Positions 51,363 through 60,636 are shown, counted from the stretch's first letter. The stretch is DNA of 64,000 nucleotides from Bacteroides salyersiae WAL 10018 = DSM 18765 = JCM 12988 (GCF_000381365.1 NZ_KB905466.1:1757207-1821206); one strand, 5' to 3'. Translations and numbers: made by a program. Notes: generated by a model not told the origin, from the sequence alone.

Positions 51363-52760
51363 ATGAAGCGATTAATGTATGTATTATGCTTTGTACTGAT
51401 ATCCGTTGTAGCACACGGACAGGCGAAGTATGTCTTCTATTTCATCGGTGATGGAATGGGAGTAAACCAAGTGAATGGCACAGAAATGTATCGTGCCGAA
51501 TTACAAAACGGACGTATAGGAGTGGAACCGTTACTCTTCACACAGTTCCCCGTAGGCACCATGGCAAGCACTTTCTCGGCCACCAATTCAGTAACAGATT
51601 CATCGGCAGCAGGTACCGCCCTCTCCACTGGGGTAAAGACTTACAATGGAGCCATTGGAATGGACGACCGGAAAGAACCCCTGCAAACAATCGCTGAAAA
51701 AGCTAAAAAAGCCGGTAAGAAAGTGGGTGTTGCCACCAGCGTAAGTGTAGACCATGCCACTCCCGCCGCGTTTTATGCCCACCAACCCGACCGTAACATG
51801 TATTATGAGATCGCAACTGATCTTCCCAAAGCTAATTTTGATTTCTATGCCGGAGCAGGCTTTCTAAAACCCACCACCACAGCAGACAAAAAAGAAGCAC
51901 CAAGCATCTTCCCCATGTTCGAAGAAGCCGGCTATACTCTGGCCCGTGGTTACAACGATTTTAAGGCAAAAGCCCCGCAAGCTCAAAAAATGATTCTCAT
52001 CCAGGAAGAAGGTGCCAATGCATCTTGCCTGCCATATGCCATCGACCGCAAAAAAGACGATCTGACCTTGGCACAGATTACCGAGAGCGCAATCGAATTT
52101 CTTACCAAAGAAAAAAACAAAGGCTTCTTCCTAATGGTAGAAGGCGGCAAGATAGACTGGGCTTGCCATTCGAACGATGCCGCTACCGTATTCAATGAAG
52201 TAGCGGATATGGACGAAGCCATAAAAGTAGCCTATGAATTTTACAAAAAACATCCCAAAGAGACGCTGATCGTAGTCACTGCCGATCATGAGACCGGTGG
52301 TATAGCATTGGGAACAGGCAAGTACGCACTGAACCTGAAGGTTCTTCAGCATCAGAAAAACTCCGCCGATATCCTCTCTGCCCGGATCAGCGAACTGAGA
52401 AAAGCTAAAAACAATAAGGTTTCGTGGGAAGACATGAAATCTTTATTGGCAGACAATATGGGATTCTGGAAAGAAATTCCTATCTCTTGGGAGCAGGAGA
52501 AGAAACTACGCGATGAATACGAGAAATCGTTCGTAAAAGATAAAGTAGTTTTCGAAGAAAGCCTGTATTCGAAGAGTGAGCCGATGGCTGCACGTGCCAA
52601 AGAGGTAATGGATGAAATCGCTATGATCAGTTGGGCCAGTGGAAGTCATTCGGCCGGATATGTTCCGGTTTTCGCCATTGGAGCAGGTTCACAGCTTTTC
52701 GGAGGAAAGATAGACAACATCGAAATCCCGCAACGAATTGCCAAAGCGGCAAAATACTAA
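51363..52760 (+). CDS. Periplasmic alkaline phosphatase (PhoA family)
   Basis: Hydrolyses phosphomonoesters outside the inner membrane. 465 residues with a signal peptide (cleavage near VVAHGQ, 20). Metal and active-site motifs: FIGDGMGVNQ (about 28, first Asp), the phosphorylated serine in VTDSSAAGTAL (about 80), VEGGKIDWACHSND (about 260), TADHETGG (about 307) and GSHSAGY (about 427). The order and spacing fit the family. No pho-box has been sought. Monocistronic between promoter and terminator. Confidence 0.94.
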   Translation: MKRLMYVLCFVLISVVAHGQAKYVFYFIGDGMGVNQVNGTEMYRAELQNGRIGVEPLLFTQFPVGTMASTFSATNSVTDSSAAGTALSTGVKTYNGAIGMDDRKEPLQTIAEKAKKAGKKVGVATSVSVDHATPAAFYAHQPDRNMYYEIATDLPKANFDFYAGAGFLKPTTTADKKEAPSIFPMFEEAGYTLARGYNDFKAKAPQAQKMILIQEEGANASCLPYAIDRKKDDLTLAQITESAIEFLTKEKNKGFFLMVEGGKIDWACHSNDAATVFNEVADMDEAIKVAYEFYKKHPKETLIVVTADHETGGIALGTGKYALNLKVLQHQKNSADILSARISELRKAKNNKVSWEDMKSLLADNMGFWKEIPISWEQEKKLRDEYEKSFVKDKVVFEESLYSKSEPMAARAKEVMDEIAMISWASGSHSAGYVPVFAIGAGSQLFGGKIDNIEIPQRIAKAAKY

Positions 52761-52777
52761 AAGCACATTAAAACAAC

Positions 52778-52818
52778 AAAAGTCCTCTCATCAAACAGAG
52801 GACTTTTATTTTTTATAC
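52778..52818 (+). terminator. Terminator after alkaline phosphatase
   Basis: AAAAGTCCTCT pairs with AGAGGACTTTT, then ATTTTTTAT. The stem is symmetric enough to serve the convergent DUF2582 gene as well. Confidence 0.9.
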
Positions 52819-52851
52819 ATCACCCAAGCATAACACATGGTACCGGTTTTC

Positions 52852-53094
52852 TTATCCGAAGGCAAATTCATACTTGCTACTTTGATTGGTTACTACCAAG
52901 TTGTCTCCTCTGAATTCAAGGTTGATATTTCTCTCTTTCGCCAACCATCCCAAAATAAAGGCCAAATTCTCTCTGTCGATTCTCAAGTGAGTGGAAGACA
53001 GTTTAACAATCAAGTCTTTTGCACTAATTTCACTGGTTTCCCTCAAAATACGTCTGATTTTCAGCAACGCATTATTAAATTCTTGCTCGTTCAT
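52852..53094 (-). CDS. Winged-helix (DUF2582-like) small protein
   Basis: 80 residues: a helical N-terminus (EQEFNNALLKIRRILRETSE), then ISAKDLIVKLSSTHLRIDRENLAFILGWLAKE, and a C-terminal beta hairpin (INLEFRGDNLVVTN). This fits the winged helix-turn-helix fold seen in archaeal/Bacteroidetes DUF2582 proteins. The role (DNA binding or protein contact) is unknown. A full promoter at 53209-53239 leaves an untranslated leader of about 110 bases. Confidence 0.75.
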   Translation of the reverse strand: MNEQEFNNALLKIRRILRETSEISAKDLIVKLSSTHLRIDRENLAFILGWLAKERNINLEFRGDNLVVTNQSSKYEFAFG

Positions 53095-53208
53095 AGTTCT
53101 CCGTTTAAAAGTTAGACATTATATTAACATATCGCAGAATCCATAAATAGCAGATAAATCGCTTCCGATCTATAAGGGGGGCATAAGATGGCAATTCACT
53201 ATCAAAAG

Positions 53209-53239
53209 CAAATATAGCAATTTATATTATAAATACAAA
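53209..53239 (-). promoter_or_regulatory. Promoter of the winged-helix gene
   Basis: On the minus strand TTTG (53236-53239), 19 bases, TATATTTG (53209-53216): both boxes exact at consensus spacing. Confidence 0.85.
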
Positions 53240-53348
53240 TAATACGTCCCTATTTTTATTTAAACTATAAGCTAAAAGATGACTTAATTAAGAATATATC
53301 ACATTCCTTTATCATTGGGGTAATAATCGAAAAAGGGTATACGGCCTA

Positions 53349-54113
53349 CTACAACTGTGTTTCTCCTTCTATATAATTCTCCAGGAATAAATTCTCACCG
53401 TCAAACACGACATATGAAAAGTAATTGATCCAATCTCCCAAGATCAGTACCCGTGCAGTAGTGCTCAACATCAAATCAAGCTCTATATGGCGGTGTCCGT
53501 AAATAAAGTAATTTATATTCGGATGATTCTTCAGATATTCTTTGGTATAGAGCACCAGATATTCTTTATCTTCACCCATATAATCAGGCTCTTTCCCGTC
53601 TTCACGTTTCATGCGGCTATGCTTTGCCCATGTCAAACCTAAATCGATGCTCCATCGGGGATGAATCATTGAAAACAAAGTCTGCAGCGTTTTGCTATGA
53701 AACATCGAACGCAAAAACTTGAATTTCTTGTCCGGATCTCCCAAACCGTCACCGTGAGCCAAATAAAATTCCCTGCCATAGATTTCAGTAGTAAGAGGTT
53801 TGCGATGAATAATTACGCCACACTCTTTTGACAGGTAATCCCCACACCAGATATCATGATTGCCGATAAAGAAATGCACTTCTACTCCCATGTCCGTCAA
53901 CTCGGAGAGCTTTCCCAAAAAGCGTGTATACCCTTTAGGAACCACCAATTTAAACTCATACCAGAAGTCGAACATATCTCCCAGTAAATAAATAGCCCCG
54001 GCTTTATGTTTGATGCTATCCAAGAAATTCACCAACCGCCGTTCTTGTGTACGACCGTGCTCAATAGCACGGGAACCCAAATGAGCATCGGAAAGGAAAT
54101 AGATGTTTTTCAT
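53349..54113 (-). CDS. lpxH: UDP-2,3-diacylglucosamine diphosphatase
   Basis: Hydrolyses UDP-2,3-diacylglucosamine to lipid X in lipid A synthesis. 254 residues from ATG 54113 (MKNIYFLSDAHLGS); the longer frame adds 26 residues without sense. Calcineurin-type phosphoesterase motifs: SDAHLGS (about 8), LLGDMFDFW (about 44), FIGNHDIW (about 83), LAHGDGLG (about 118) and YGHRHIE (about 205), all intact. DUF59 gene lies upstream on the same strand. Confidence 0.92.
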   Translation of the reverse strand: MKNIYFLSDAHLGSRAIEHGRTQERRLVNFLDSIKHKAGAIYLLGDMFDFWYEFKLVVPKGYTRFLGKLSELTDMGVEVHFFIGNHDIWCGDYLSKECGVIIHRKPLTTEIYGREFYLAHGDGLGDPDKKFKFLRSMFHSKTLQTLFSMIHPRWSIDLGLTWAKHSRMKREDGKEPDYMGEDKEYLVLYTKEYLKNHPNINYFIYGHRHIELDLMLSTTARVLILGDWINYFSYVVFDGENLFLENYIEGETQL

Positions 54114-54162
54114 TTTTATTCCATTGAAAGTTTTACAATTCACTATTGACAGTGAAGCGGAC

Positions 54163-54186
54163 AGTGTGGCATTGTACTGCCACACT
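54163..54186 (-). other. Stem-loop between the DUF59 and lpxH genes
   Basis: AGTGTGGCA and TGCCACACT form a perfect 9-bp stem with a 6-base loop. No T-run; it may be a weak terminator or processing site. Confidence 0.5.
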
Positions 54187-54202
54187 ATCAATTATTTGTT
54201 AA

Positions 54203-54514
54203 TTAAAGAAAGCCCAACTCCAGTTTTGCCTCTTCACTCATCATATCCTTGTCCCATTCCGGCTCGAAAACCAAATTAATGGCAGCCGACGGCACTCCGT
54301 CTATGGACTCTACCTTCTGGCGAACGTCCTCCATGATGAAATCGGCAGCCGGACAGTTAGGAGCTGTCAGCGTCATATCGATAGCCACCTCTCCGTTATC
54401 AGCAACTTCTATTTTATAAATAAGCCCCAAATCGTATATATTGACCGGAATTTCCGGATCATATACAGTTTTCAGCATATCTACAATCTTCTCTTCTATT
54501 TCAAACTTTGTCAT
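54203..54514 (-). CDS. DUF59/MIP18-family iron-sulfur assembly protein
   Basis: 103 residues. The family signature YDPEIPVNIYDLGLIY (about 18-33) and the conserved cysteine motif LTAPNCPAADF (about 49-59) are complete. Such proteins (SufT, PaaD-like, Cia2) help mature Fe-S proteins. No suf genes are nearby. Short, cytoplasmic, normal length. Confidence 0.9.
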   Translation of the reverse strand: MTKFEIEEKIVDMLKTVYDPEIPVNIYDLGLIYKIEVADNGEVAIDMTLTAPNCPAADFIMEDVRQKVESIDGVPSAAINLVFEPEWDKDMMSEEAKLELGFL

Positions 54515-54541
54515 AATCGTGAACTTTATTGATTACATAGA

Positions 54542-54549
54542 CAAAAATA
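54542..54549 (-). promoter_or_regulatory. -7 box (TATTTTTG) for the DUF59 gene
   Basis: Exact TAnnTTTG on the minus strand, 27 bases before the ATG. Confidence 0.65.
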
Positions 54550-54989
54550 ATGCTTTTCTGCATAGAAAGGTTTATCAGTTCCCTCTTTTTATGCACTTTT
54601 GTAAAATTATACAAGAATCAAAAACAGTTTCATTATTTAGACTCCTGTTTCTACCGCATAATTGCGGGGGTTATTGTAGCCTAAAAAAGCTTCTCAAATT
54701 TAGAGCCTGCTCATTTTCCATCACATACAATATTAGTTTCAGTACATAGCTCTCTATTAGAACAAATACTACAACAATTTGATTTTCATATCCTTACATA
54801 CCATCAACGTCCATTTGTTACCATTTTGTTACCAACGACAAAAGATTTAAACGGATATTATTACACAATTGTTACTTAATAAATATCGTAATAATAAAAA
54901 AAACAGTGTTCTTTGCAGCAGATAATCCCCAATATTGAAATCATCAAATTGTCCTTTTTAAACAGACTCTAATTTTATATAGCAAAAAT
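54550..54989. other. AT-rich 440-base intergenic stretch
   Basis: No convincing gene. A short direct repeat (CCATTTGTTA / CCATTTTGTTA at 54811-54831) is the only structure I note. TAATTTTA before 54990 resembles a weak -7 box for the outer-membrane protein. Confidence 0.4.
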
Positions 54990-55604
54990 ATGATAACGAA
55001 GAAAAACTTATTAACAGCACTATTGTTCCTGTTCGTATCTTGTCCTATGTGGTCACAGATTTTAAAGAGTTCTGGTATTATTGTGAAAGCGGGTAAAGGT
55101 GAAATCGCCTACAACACGCCCACCCACATTGATAACATGGATACAGATATAAAAAATTCTTATATAAAAGGAAAAACAGCCCTTGAATTCGGTTATCGTT
55201 TCAGATTACAGCCGAATAAATCACGTTTTTTCTATGACATAGATGCATCCGGCGGATATAGTAAATATGAATATGCCATGAATTTTCTACCTAAAGAAAA
55301 CACTCAATACGCAGGTTCTTCTGGCTCTAACGTTTTATTATCATTCTCTTTAACCGGTATGGCCAATTACAATATTTTCAAAGGCTTGAACATCGGTTTG
55401 GGTGTACAGCCAACCGTTTATATATGGGAAGAAAAATTCTTTGACATTCCCCTACTCGCCAAAGTGAGCTATGACTTAAAATACGTGGAATTAGGATTTT
55501 CTTATAAATATGGATTGACCCGAAATTATAAAGTTCCTCTTTTCAAGGACAACCGATTATCGCAATGGCAATTCTCAATCTATATTCCAGTATGGAAAAA
55601 ATAA
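54990..55604 (+). CDS. Putative outer-membrane beta-barrel protein
   Basis: 204 residues with a signal peptide (cleavage near SCPMWSQ, 23). The mature part alternates amphipathic strands (ALEFGYRFRLQ, NVLLSFSLTGMANYNIF, GLNIGLGVQPTVYIW, YVELGFSYKYGL) and ends WQFSIYIPVWKK, which fits a small barrel although the last residue is Lys, not aromatic. No family recognised. It stands alone and is followed by a perfect hairpin. Confidence 0.6.
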   Translation: MITKKNLLTALLFLFVSCPMWSQILKSSGIIVKAGKGEIAYNTPTHIDNMDTDIKNSYIKGKTALEFGYRFRLQPNKSRFFYDIDASGGYSKYEYAMNFLPKENTQYAGSSGSNVLLSFSLTGMANYNIFKGLNIGLGVQPTVYIWEEKFFDIPLLAKVSYDLKYVELGFSYKYGLTRNYKVPLFKDNRLSQWQFSIYIPVWKK

Positions 55605-55666
55605 AACCGGTAAATCGGCTACAACGAAAACTAAGTTAGCTATTTTATTTCTTGGAAGAATCTGAT

Positions 55667-55706
55667 CGTTCTCTTCAACTAATTTGATAATTAGTTGAAG
55701 AGAACG
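55667..55706. other. Perfect 17-bp inverted repeat after the outer-membrane protein gene
   Basis: CGTTCTCTTCAACTAAT and ATTAGTTGAAGAGAACG with a 6-base loop. Very stable stem followed by AAAATATATC and not by a T-run on the plus strand. It lies 62 bases after the stop at 55604. Confidence 0.75.
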
Positions 55707-55817
55707 AAAATATATCATAGACTCATGATACAGACAAAACAGTGAATAATACTTAATTAAGAAAGCAAATCAATTTTTCTTGAATCAAAAGAGCTACAAG
55801 TTCTTCGATATTATTGC

Positions 55818-55825
55818 TATATTTG
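55818..55825 (+). promoter_or_regulatory. -7 box (TATATTTG) next to the TPR regulator start
   Basis: Exact TAnnTTTG ending only 4-7 bases before the possible ATGs at 55830/55833, so a transcript from it would be nearly leaderless. Confidence 0.5.
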
Positions 55826-55829
55826 TAGG

Positions 55830-57545
55830 ATGATGAAATACACACAAATTACATTCCAGCTCATCGGCAAACTATTTCTTTTTATCGCCTTGGCTGGATG
55901 CCAACAAAACGATAAGTACACCGCCTTGCTATTACAGGCAGATTCTATCATGAATGTTCGTCCGGACAGTGCATTGGCATTACTCAATTCGATACAGTTC
56001 CCCCAAGAAATGAAAACTGCCGACAGAGCATTGTATTCTCTCCTCTTCACACAGGCCGAACAGAAAAATCGAATATTACACACCAACGACTCTCTGATCC
56101 GGATAGCAGTAGACTATTACAAAGATAAAGACGACAAAGAACAGGAGACCAAAGCTTATTATTATTTGGGATGCGTATATCAGGATATAGGCGATATAGT
56201 GGGTGCAACTGATGCTTTTTTGAAAGCATTGAATATAAATCCTCAAGTGATAAATGATACAGAAATACTTACCATGATATACGAAAATTTGGCAGAATGC
56301 TATCAAAGCCAAGGGTTTTATGACAAGGCAATGGAAATGTATCGGGCTTCTTATAAAATAAACAAAGAGAAAAATGATAAAAAAAACATTCTTTATTCAA
56401 TGCAAGGAATTGCCGAGATATTTATATATAAAAACAAATGGGACAGCGCGGAATACTACTACAATGAAATTATTGCAAGGTCGCGCATACTTGGTGATTC
56501 GTCGTGGGTCTCAGTGGGGTTTGTAAATCTTGCCCAAATCTATTATGAACAAAAAAGATATCCGGAAGCGTATCAAGCCATAAAAAAGCCTATTTACAAT
56601 GAAATAGAGAAGAAAAAAGACGAACAAAACGAGACAACAAACCTGCACCTTTTAAAAGCTGATATATTTATCCAAACTGAACAGTTCGATTCTGCCCGCT
56701 ACTATCTATCACTTTGCCACAAGAAAGACGATCCATCCTTAGAAGCTTCTGCCAATTATTCATTATACGAACTTGAAAAAAAATGTGGGAGGTTTAAAGA
56801 AGCCATCCAATATATAGATGCGTATGTTATGCTGTCCGATTCTATCCAAGAAGAAGAGAACAGGAAAGAGATTGCAAAGCTAATCAACGATTTCGCCATA
56901 GAAAAATACAAAAAGAAAATTACCTATAAACAAAAGCGTCAGAATCGGATTCTTTTTTCCTCCATGTTCATTTTTGTGGTCACAGGTGTCTTGATGTTCC
57001 TGATAATCGACAGGCATCGGAAAAAAGAGTATATCGCCCTTCAAAATTCTTTAATGAAGAACAGAGAAGAGACAATGAAAATTCAAGAAGAATTGATTGA
57101 ACTGGAAGCAACTCAATCAGAAAGCTCAAAACTGGAGAAAGAAAACAAACAGGATATCTTAAGGAAACTACAAGAAGAAAAATTTCATTACAGTATCCGA
57201 CTTTTTCAAAAAACACCCTACTACAAGATTTTGGAAGAGTTGAAACTCAAAAGAAAAATTGAAGAGAAAACATTTACCTTAGAAGAGCGCGAACATCTGT
57301 GGGATTGTATTTATCAGACCTTTTCCGACACTATGGCTGATTTGAAAGTCAAATGTCCTGATCTTACCCGCGAAGATTTATTATATTGTGTATTTTATCT
57401 TTTGGGATATCCCAATCCAATCATCATAGCGTGTACCGGAAGCAATGCCAATGCACTAAAGTCAAGAAAAAATCGGATAAGAAACAAGATGAACGAAGAG
57501 TTACGTTCAATTATTTTCAATATAGACAGCAAATTAACACACTGA
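55830..57545 (+). CDS. TPR lipoprotein/membrane regulator with C-terminal HTH-like domain
   Basis: 571 residues. Lipobox IALAGC (Cys about 24), five or more TPR repeats (about 60-345, e.g. AYYYLGCVYQDIGDIVGATDAFLKAL cut short here as YYLGCVYQDIG), one membrane helix (about 378-395, ILFSSMFIFVVTGVLMFLII), a coiled coil (about 400-455), and a C-terminal helical domain (about 465-571) with DLTREDLLYCVFYLLGY and NALKSRKNRIRNKM, which resembles the LuxR-type HTH layout. Bacteroides has many such membrane TPR regulators. DNA binding by the last domain is inference. The ATG lies almost on its promoter box. Confidence 0.72.
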   Translation: MMKYTQITFQLIGKLFLFIALAGCQQNDKYTALLLQADSIMNVRPDSALALLNSIQFPQEMKTADRALYSLLFTQAEQKNRILHTNDSLIRIAVDYYKDKDDKEQETKAYYYLGCVYQDIGDIVGATDAFLKALNINPQVINDTEILTMIYENLAECYQSQGFYDKAMEMYRASYKINKEKNDKKNILYSMQGIAEIFIYKNKWDSAEYYYNEIIARSRILGDSSWVSVGFVNLAQIYYEQKRYPEAYQAIKKPIYNEIEKKKDEQNETTNLHLLKADIFIQTEQFDSARYYLSLCHKKDDPSLEASANYSLYELEKKCGRFKEAIQYIDAYVMLSDSIQEEENRKEIAKLINDFAIEKYKKKITYKQKRQNRILFSSMFIFVVTGVLMFLIIDRHRKKEYIALQNSLMKNREETMKIQEELIELEATQSESSKLEKENKQDILRKLQEEKFHYSIRLFQKTPYYKILEELKLKRKIEEKTFTLEEREHLWDCIYQTFSDTMADLKVKCPDLTREDLLYCVFYLLGYPNPIIIACTGSNANALKSRKNRIRNKMNEELRSIIFNIDSKLTH

Positions 57546-57603
57546 TACATAAAGTATACCTGTATAGTATACATATATTCACAAGATGGTGGGACAAGAG
57601 TGA

Positions 57604-58299
57604 CTAAACAAGTCCTTCATCTGCAAAGCTATAATATTTACCATCGCAGACAATCAGATGATCGATCAAATGAATATCCATCGTCTTAACAGCGACGAGT
57701 ATCCGTTGCGTTAGCACCTTGTCTTCCTGACTGGGACGGGCATTGCCCGAGGGATGATTGTGCACAACAGCTATCTGAGTAGCACGTTGCAACAAAGCTT
57801 CCCGCAGTACAGAACGCACATCTACTAATGTGCCGGAAATACCGCCCGTACTGATCCGGACCCGGTCTATCACCTTATTCGCCTGATTCATCAGCAATAC
57901 CCAAAACTCTTCCAGTTCAAGATCGCACATCAACGGATGAAACAGTTCGTAAATATCCTTAGAACAACTGATAACAGCCCGCTCCTTCACTTCCTGCAAT
58001 TTACGGCGCTTTCCCAATTCCAAAGCAGCCATAATGGCAATGCTTTTCGCCGGGCCGAAACCTTTAAAACAAGAAAAGTCACGGACTCCCCAATGAGCCA
58101 GTTCGTTCAAATCATTATGACAGGAGACAAGTATCCGTCGCATCAGCTCTACCGCGCTCTCTTCGGTATTGCCGGAGCCGATCAGAATAGCCAACAACTC
58201 GGCATCGCTCAGGGCGCCCGAACCTTTCAACATCATTTTCTCTCTCGGACGATCCTCTTCCGCCCATTGGCAAATAGTCAGTTTGTGTGTATCTTTCAT
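57604..58299 (-). CDS. radC: RadC-family JAB1/MPN protein
   Basis: 231 residues from ATG 58299 (MKDTHKLTI). A helix-hairpin-helix part (about 20-95: LSDAELLAILIGSG, FKGFGPAKSIAIMAA) precedes the JAMM metalloprotease-like fold with HNHPSGNARPSQED (about 174-187), metal ligands intact. Named for DNA repair, but the true role of RadC is unresolved. It follows the glycosyltransferase gene by 22 bases on the same strand. Confidence 0.93.
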   Translation of the reverse strand: MKDTHKLTICQWAEEDRPREKMMLKGSGALSDAELLAILIGSGNTEESAVELMRRILVSCHNDLNELAHWGVRDFSCFKGFGPAKSIAIMAALELGKRRKLQEVKERAVISCSKDIYELFHPLMCDLELEEFWVLLMNQANKVIDRVRISTGGISGTLVDVRSVLREALLQRATQIAVVHNHPSGNARPSQEDKVLTQRILVAVKTMDIHLIDHLIVCDGKYYSFADEGLV

Positions 58300-58321
58300 T
58301 GGTATGTGTATATATGTACCT

Positions 58322-59311
58322 TCATTTATAAAAGTTCTTTTGAAAAGCTTCGAACTCACCTCGCTTCAAAATGCAACGTTGCCACCAAGCTCTCCAGAAA
58401 CCGGTTCCATAACCGATCAGTTGTATAAAAGAAGCAGCAATAGAGTAAACTCCTATACGCAAACTGTGATTACAACAAGCGGAATCTACGCAAACCAACA
58501 AAGCATAAAACAGAATCGGAAGAAGGCTATACGGACAGAACAAACCACCGACGAGCAACAAAGCCACCCCTAAAGTAAAAGCAGCAGGAAGCAGGTGCAC
58601 CAGCTTTAATGACTCCGGATATTTTTTATAAAGATTGATACGGGCAATACCGGAATTATGCACTTGCTTAAAGAACTTCTTCAAATCGGTGCGCCGCTTA
58701 TGATACACCCATGCACCGGGAAACAAACGGCATTTGTATCCTCCCTTAAAAATCCGGATACTAAAATCGATATCCTCTCCAAAACGCATCTTGGAAAAAC
58801 CTCCCAATGCCTGATATACCTCCCGTCTCACCCCCATATTAAAACTACGCGGATAGAATTTATCCATTTTCTTTTTACCACCACGAATGCCGCCGGTCGT
58901 AAAGAATGAGGTCATGGAATAATTAATCGCTTTCTGAATGTCTGTAAAAGAATCATGCGCACAGTCGGGACCACCGAATGCATCGGCAGGAGCCGTTTCC
59001 AATTCCGCCTCTACTTCATCGAAATAGCTTTCCGGAAGGATGCAATCAGAATCCAATATGATCAGAAAATCCCCCTGACTCCGCTCAGCTCCATAATTGC
59101 GGCTTTGCCCCGGCCCGGAATTAGATTTCTGATAATATTTCAAGTCAAGCACCGCCTTGTACTTTTCCGTAACAGCCAGACAAGGAACAGAAGAACCGTC
59201 CTCGACTACAATCACTTCAAAATCTTTAAAATGCTGCTTTACGAGGCTTTGCAACAATTCGTCCACCTCGTCGGGACGGTTATACACAGGTATGATGACG
59301 GAATATCTCAT
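58322..59311 (-). CDS. Family 2 glycosyltransferase with membrane anchor
   Basis: 329 residues. GT-A fold: YSVIIPVYNRPDEVDELLQS at the N-terminus, EDGSS, NSGPGQSRNYGAE, and the metal-binding DSDC in ILDSDCILPE (about 87), then FGGPDCAHD and GEDIDFSIRIFKGG (about 185) as the acceptor-side ED motif. Two or three hydrophobic segments at about 240-305 anchor it to the membrane. Acceptor unknown; a cell-surface glycan is likely. No other glycan genes next to it. Confidence 0.88.
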   Translation of the reverse strand: MRYSVIIPVYNRPDEVDELLQSLVKQHFKDFEVIVVEDGSSVPCLAVTEKYKAVLDLKYYQKSNSGPGQSRNYGAERSQGDFLIILDSDCILPESYFDEVEAELETAPADAFGGPDCAHDSFTDIQKAINYSMTSFFTTGGIRGGKKKMDKFYPRSFNMGVRREVYQALGGFSKMRFGEDIDFSIRIFKGGYKCRLFPGAWVYHKRRTDLKKFFKQVHNSGIARINLYKKYPESLKLVHLLPAAFTLGVALLLVGGLFCPYSLLPILFYALLVCVDSACCNHSLRIGVYSIAASFIQLIGYGTGFWRAWWQRCILKRGEFEAFQKNFYK

Positions 59312-59333
59312 ATTCGTTGGTTTTATCTACCGG

Positions 59334-59341
59334 CAAAGATA
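59334..59341 (-). promoter_or_regulatory. -7 box (TATCTTTG) for the glycosyltransferase-radC pair
   Basis: Exact TAnnTTTG on the minus strand, 22 bases before the glycosyltransferase ATG. Confidence 0.65.
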
Positions 59342-59351
59342 CATCATTATT

Positions 59352-59390
59352 TTAATAAAAAACGGGACTATCCTTATTAGGATAGCCCCG
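59352..59390 (-). terminator. Terminator of pta-ackA
   Basis: On the minus strand CGGGGCTATCC pairs with GGATAGTCCCG, then TTTTTTATT. Confidence 0.88.
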
Positions 59391-59417
59391 CCTTGCGTAT
59401 TAATCATTTTTTCGGAA

Positions 59418-60614
59418 TTATTTTCCTACAATATCCATTGTGTCAGAAGCGATCAACAGTTCCTCATCTGTAGGAATAACCACTACTTTTACTTTTGAAT
59501 CAGCAGCAGAAATGATAGCTTCTTCACCACGGACTTTGTTCTTTTCGGCATCCAGCTTCACGCCCATAAATTCGAGCCCCTCGCATACACCTGCACGACA
59601 GCTTGCCTGGTTCTCACCGACACCACCGGTAAAGAGAATCACATCTACGCCGCCCAAAGCAGCAGCATAAGCACCAATGTATTTTTTGATACGATAGAAA
59701 TACATCTTTTCTGCCAGAATTGCTTTCGGATTACCCTCTGCCACAGCAGCTTCCAACTCACGCATATCGCTCGATACGCCGGAAACTCCAAGAACACCGC
59801 TTTTCTTGTTCAGCAGATTGGAAATACCGGTTGTATTAAGTCCTTCCTTGTCCATGATGAAAGTTACGGCACCGGCATCGATATCACCGCTACGTGTACC
59901 CATCATCAATCCTTCCAACGGAGTAAGTCCCATAGTCGTATCGATACATTTACCATCTTTGATAGCAGCGATAGAGCCGCCGTTACCAATGTGGCAGGTT
60001 ATCAGCTTCAACCCTTCGGGTTTAACACCCAAGTACTCACATACGCGTTGAGATACATAACGATGAGAAGTTCCGTGGAAACCATAACGGCGCACACCGT
60101 ATTTTTCATACAGTTCGTAAGGAACAGCATATAAATATGCATAGTCAGGCATTGTCTGATGGAAAGCCGTATCAAACACTCCAACCTGTGGAATATTGGG
60201 GAGAATGGCCGAAATGGCATCCACTCCCTTCAGGTTTGCAGGGTTATGCAACGGTGCCAGATCGTTGCAAGCGGTAAACGCTTCCAATACTTCCTTATCG
60301 AGCAATACGGATTTGCTGAAACGTTCACCTCCATGTACCATACGATGACCCACAGCATTGATTTCATCCAATGACTTGATAGCTCCGTATTCCGGATCAG
60401 TCAATGTATGAAGGATAAATTCCACTCCGACAGTATGTTCCGGAATGTCCTTTTCCAATATTTTCTTTTCTCCGTTAGGTAAAGTAAATTTCAAGAAAGA
60501 GCCTTTCAAACCGATCTTTTCAATACCGCCTTGGGCAATCACTTCTTTACTGTCCATATCGAACAGTTTATATTTGATAGACGAACTTCCACAGTTCAAT
60601 ACTAATATCTTCAT
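59418..60614 (-). CDS. ackA: Acetate kinase
   Basis: Makes ATP from acetyl phosphate, releasing acetate. 398 residues of the ASKHA fold: MKILVLNCGSSSIKYKLF at the N-terminus, GHRMVHGGERF with the substrate Arg (about 89), VFDTAFHQTMP with the catalytic Asp (about 146), RYGFHGTSHRYV, ITCHIGNGGSI, GLTPLEGLMMGTRSGDIDAG cut by family pattern at about 220, and LFTGGVGENQ (about 325). Complete. Downstream of pta with a 22-base gap; together they are the fermentative acetate branch. Confidence 0.97.
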   Translation of the reverse strand: MKILVLNCGSSSIKYKLFDMDSKEVIAQGGIEKIGLKGSFLKFTLPNGEKKILEKDIPEHTVGVEFILHTLTDPEYGAIKSLDEINAVGHRMVHGGERFSKSVLLDKEVLEAFTACNDLAPLHNPANLKGVDAISAILPNIPQVGVFDTAFHQTMPDYAYLYAVPYELYEKYGVRRYGFHGTSHRYVSQRVCEYLGVKPEGLKLITCHIGNGGSIAAIKDGKCIDTTMGLTPLEGLMMGTRSGDIDAGAVTFIMDKEGLNTTGISNLLNKKSGVLGVSGVSSDMRELEAAVAEGNPKAILAEKMYFYRIKKYIGAYAAALGGVDVILFTGGVGENQASCRAGVCEGLEFMGVKLDAEKNKVRGEEAIISAADSKVKVVVIPTDEELLIASDTMDIVGK

Positions 60615-60636
60615 TTCTGATTATCGTTTTATTAAA

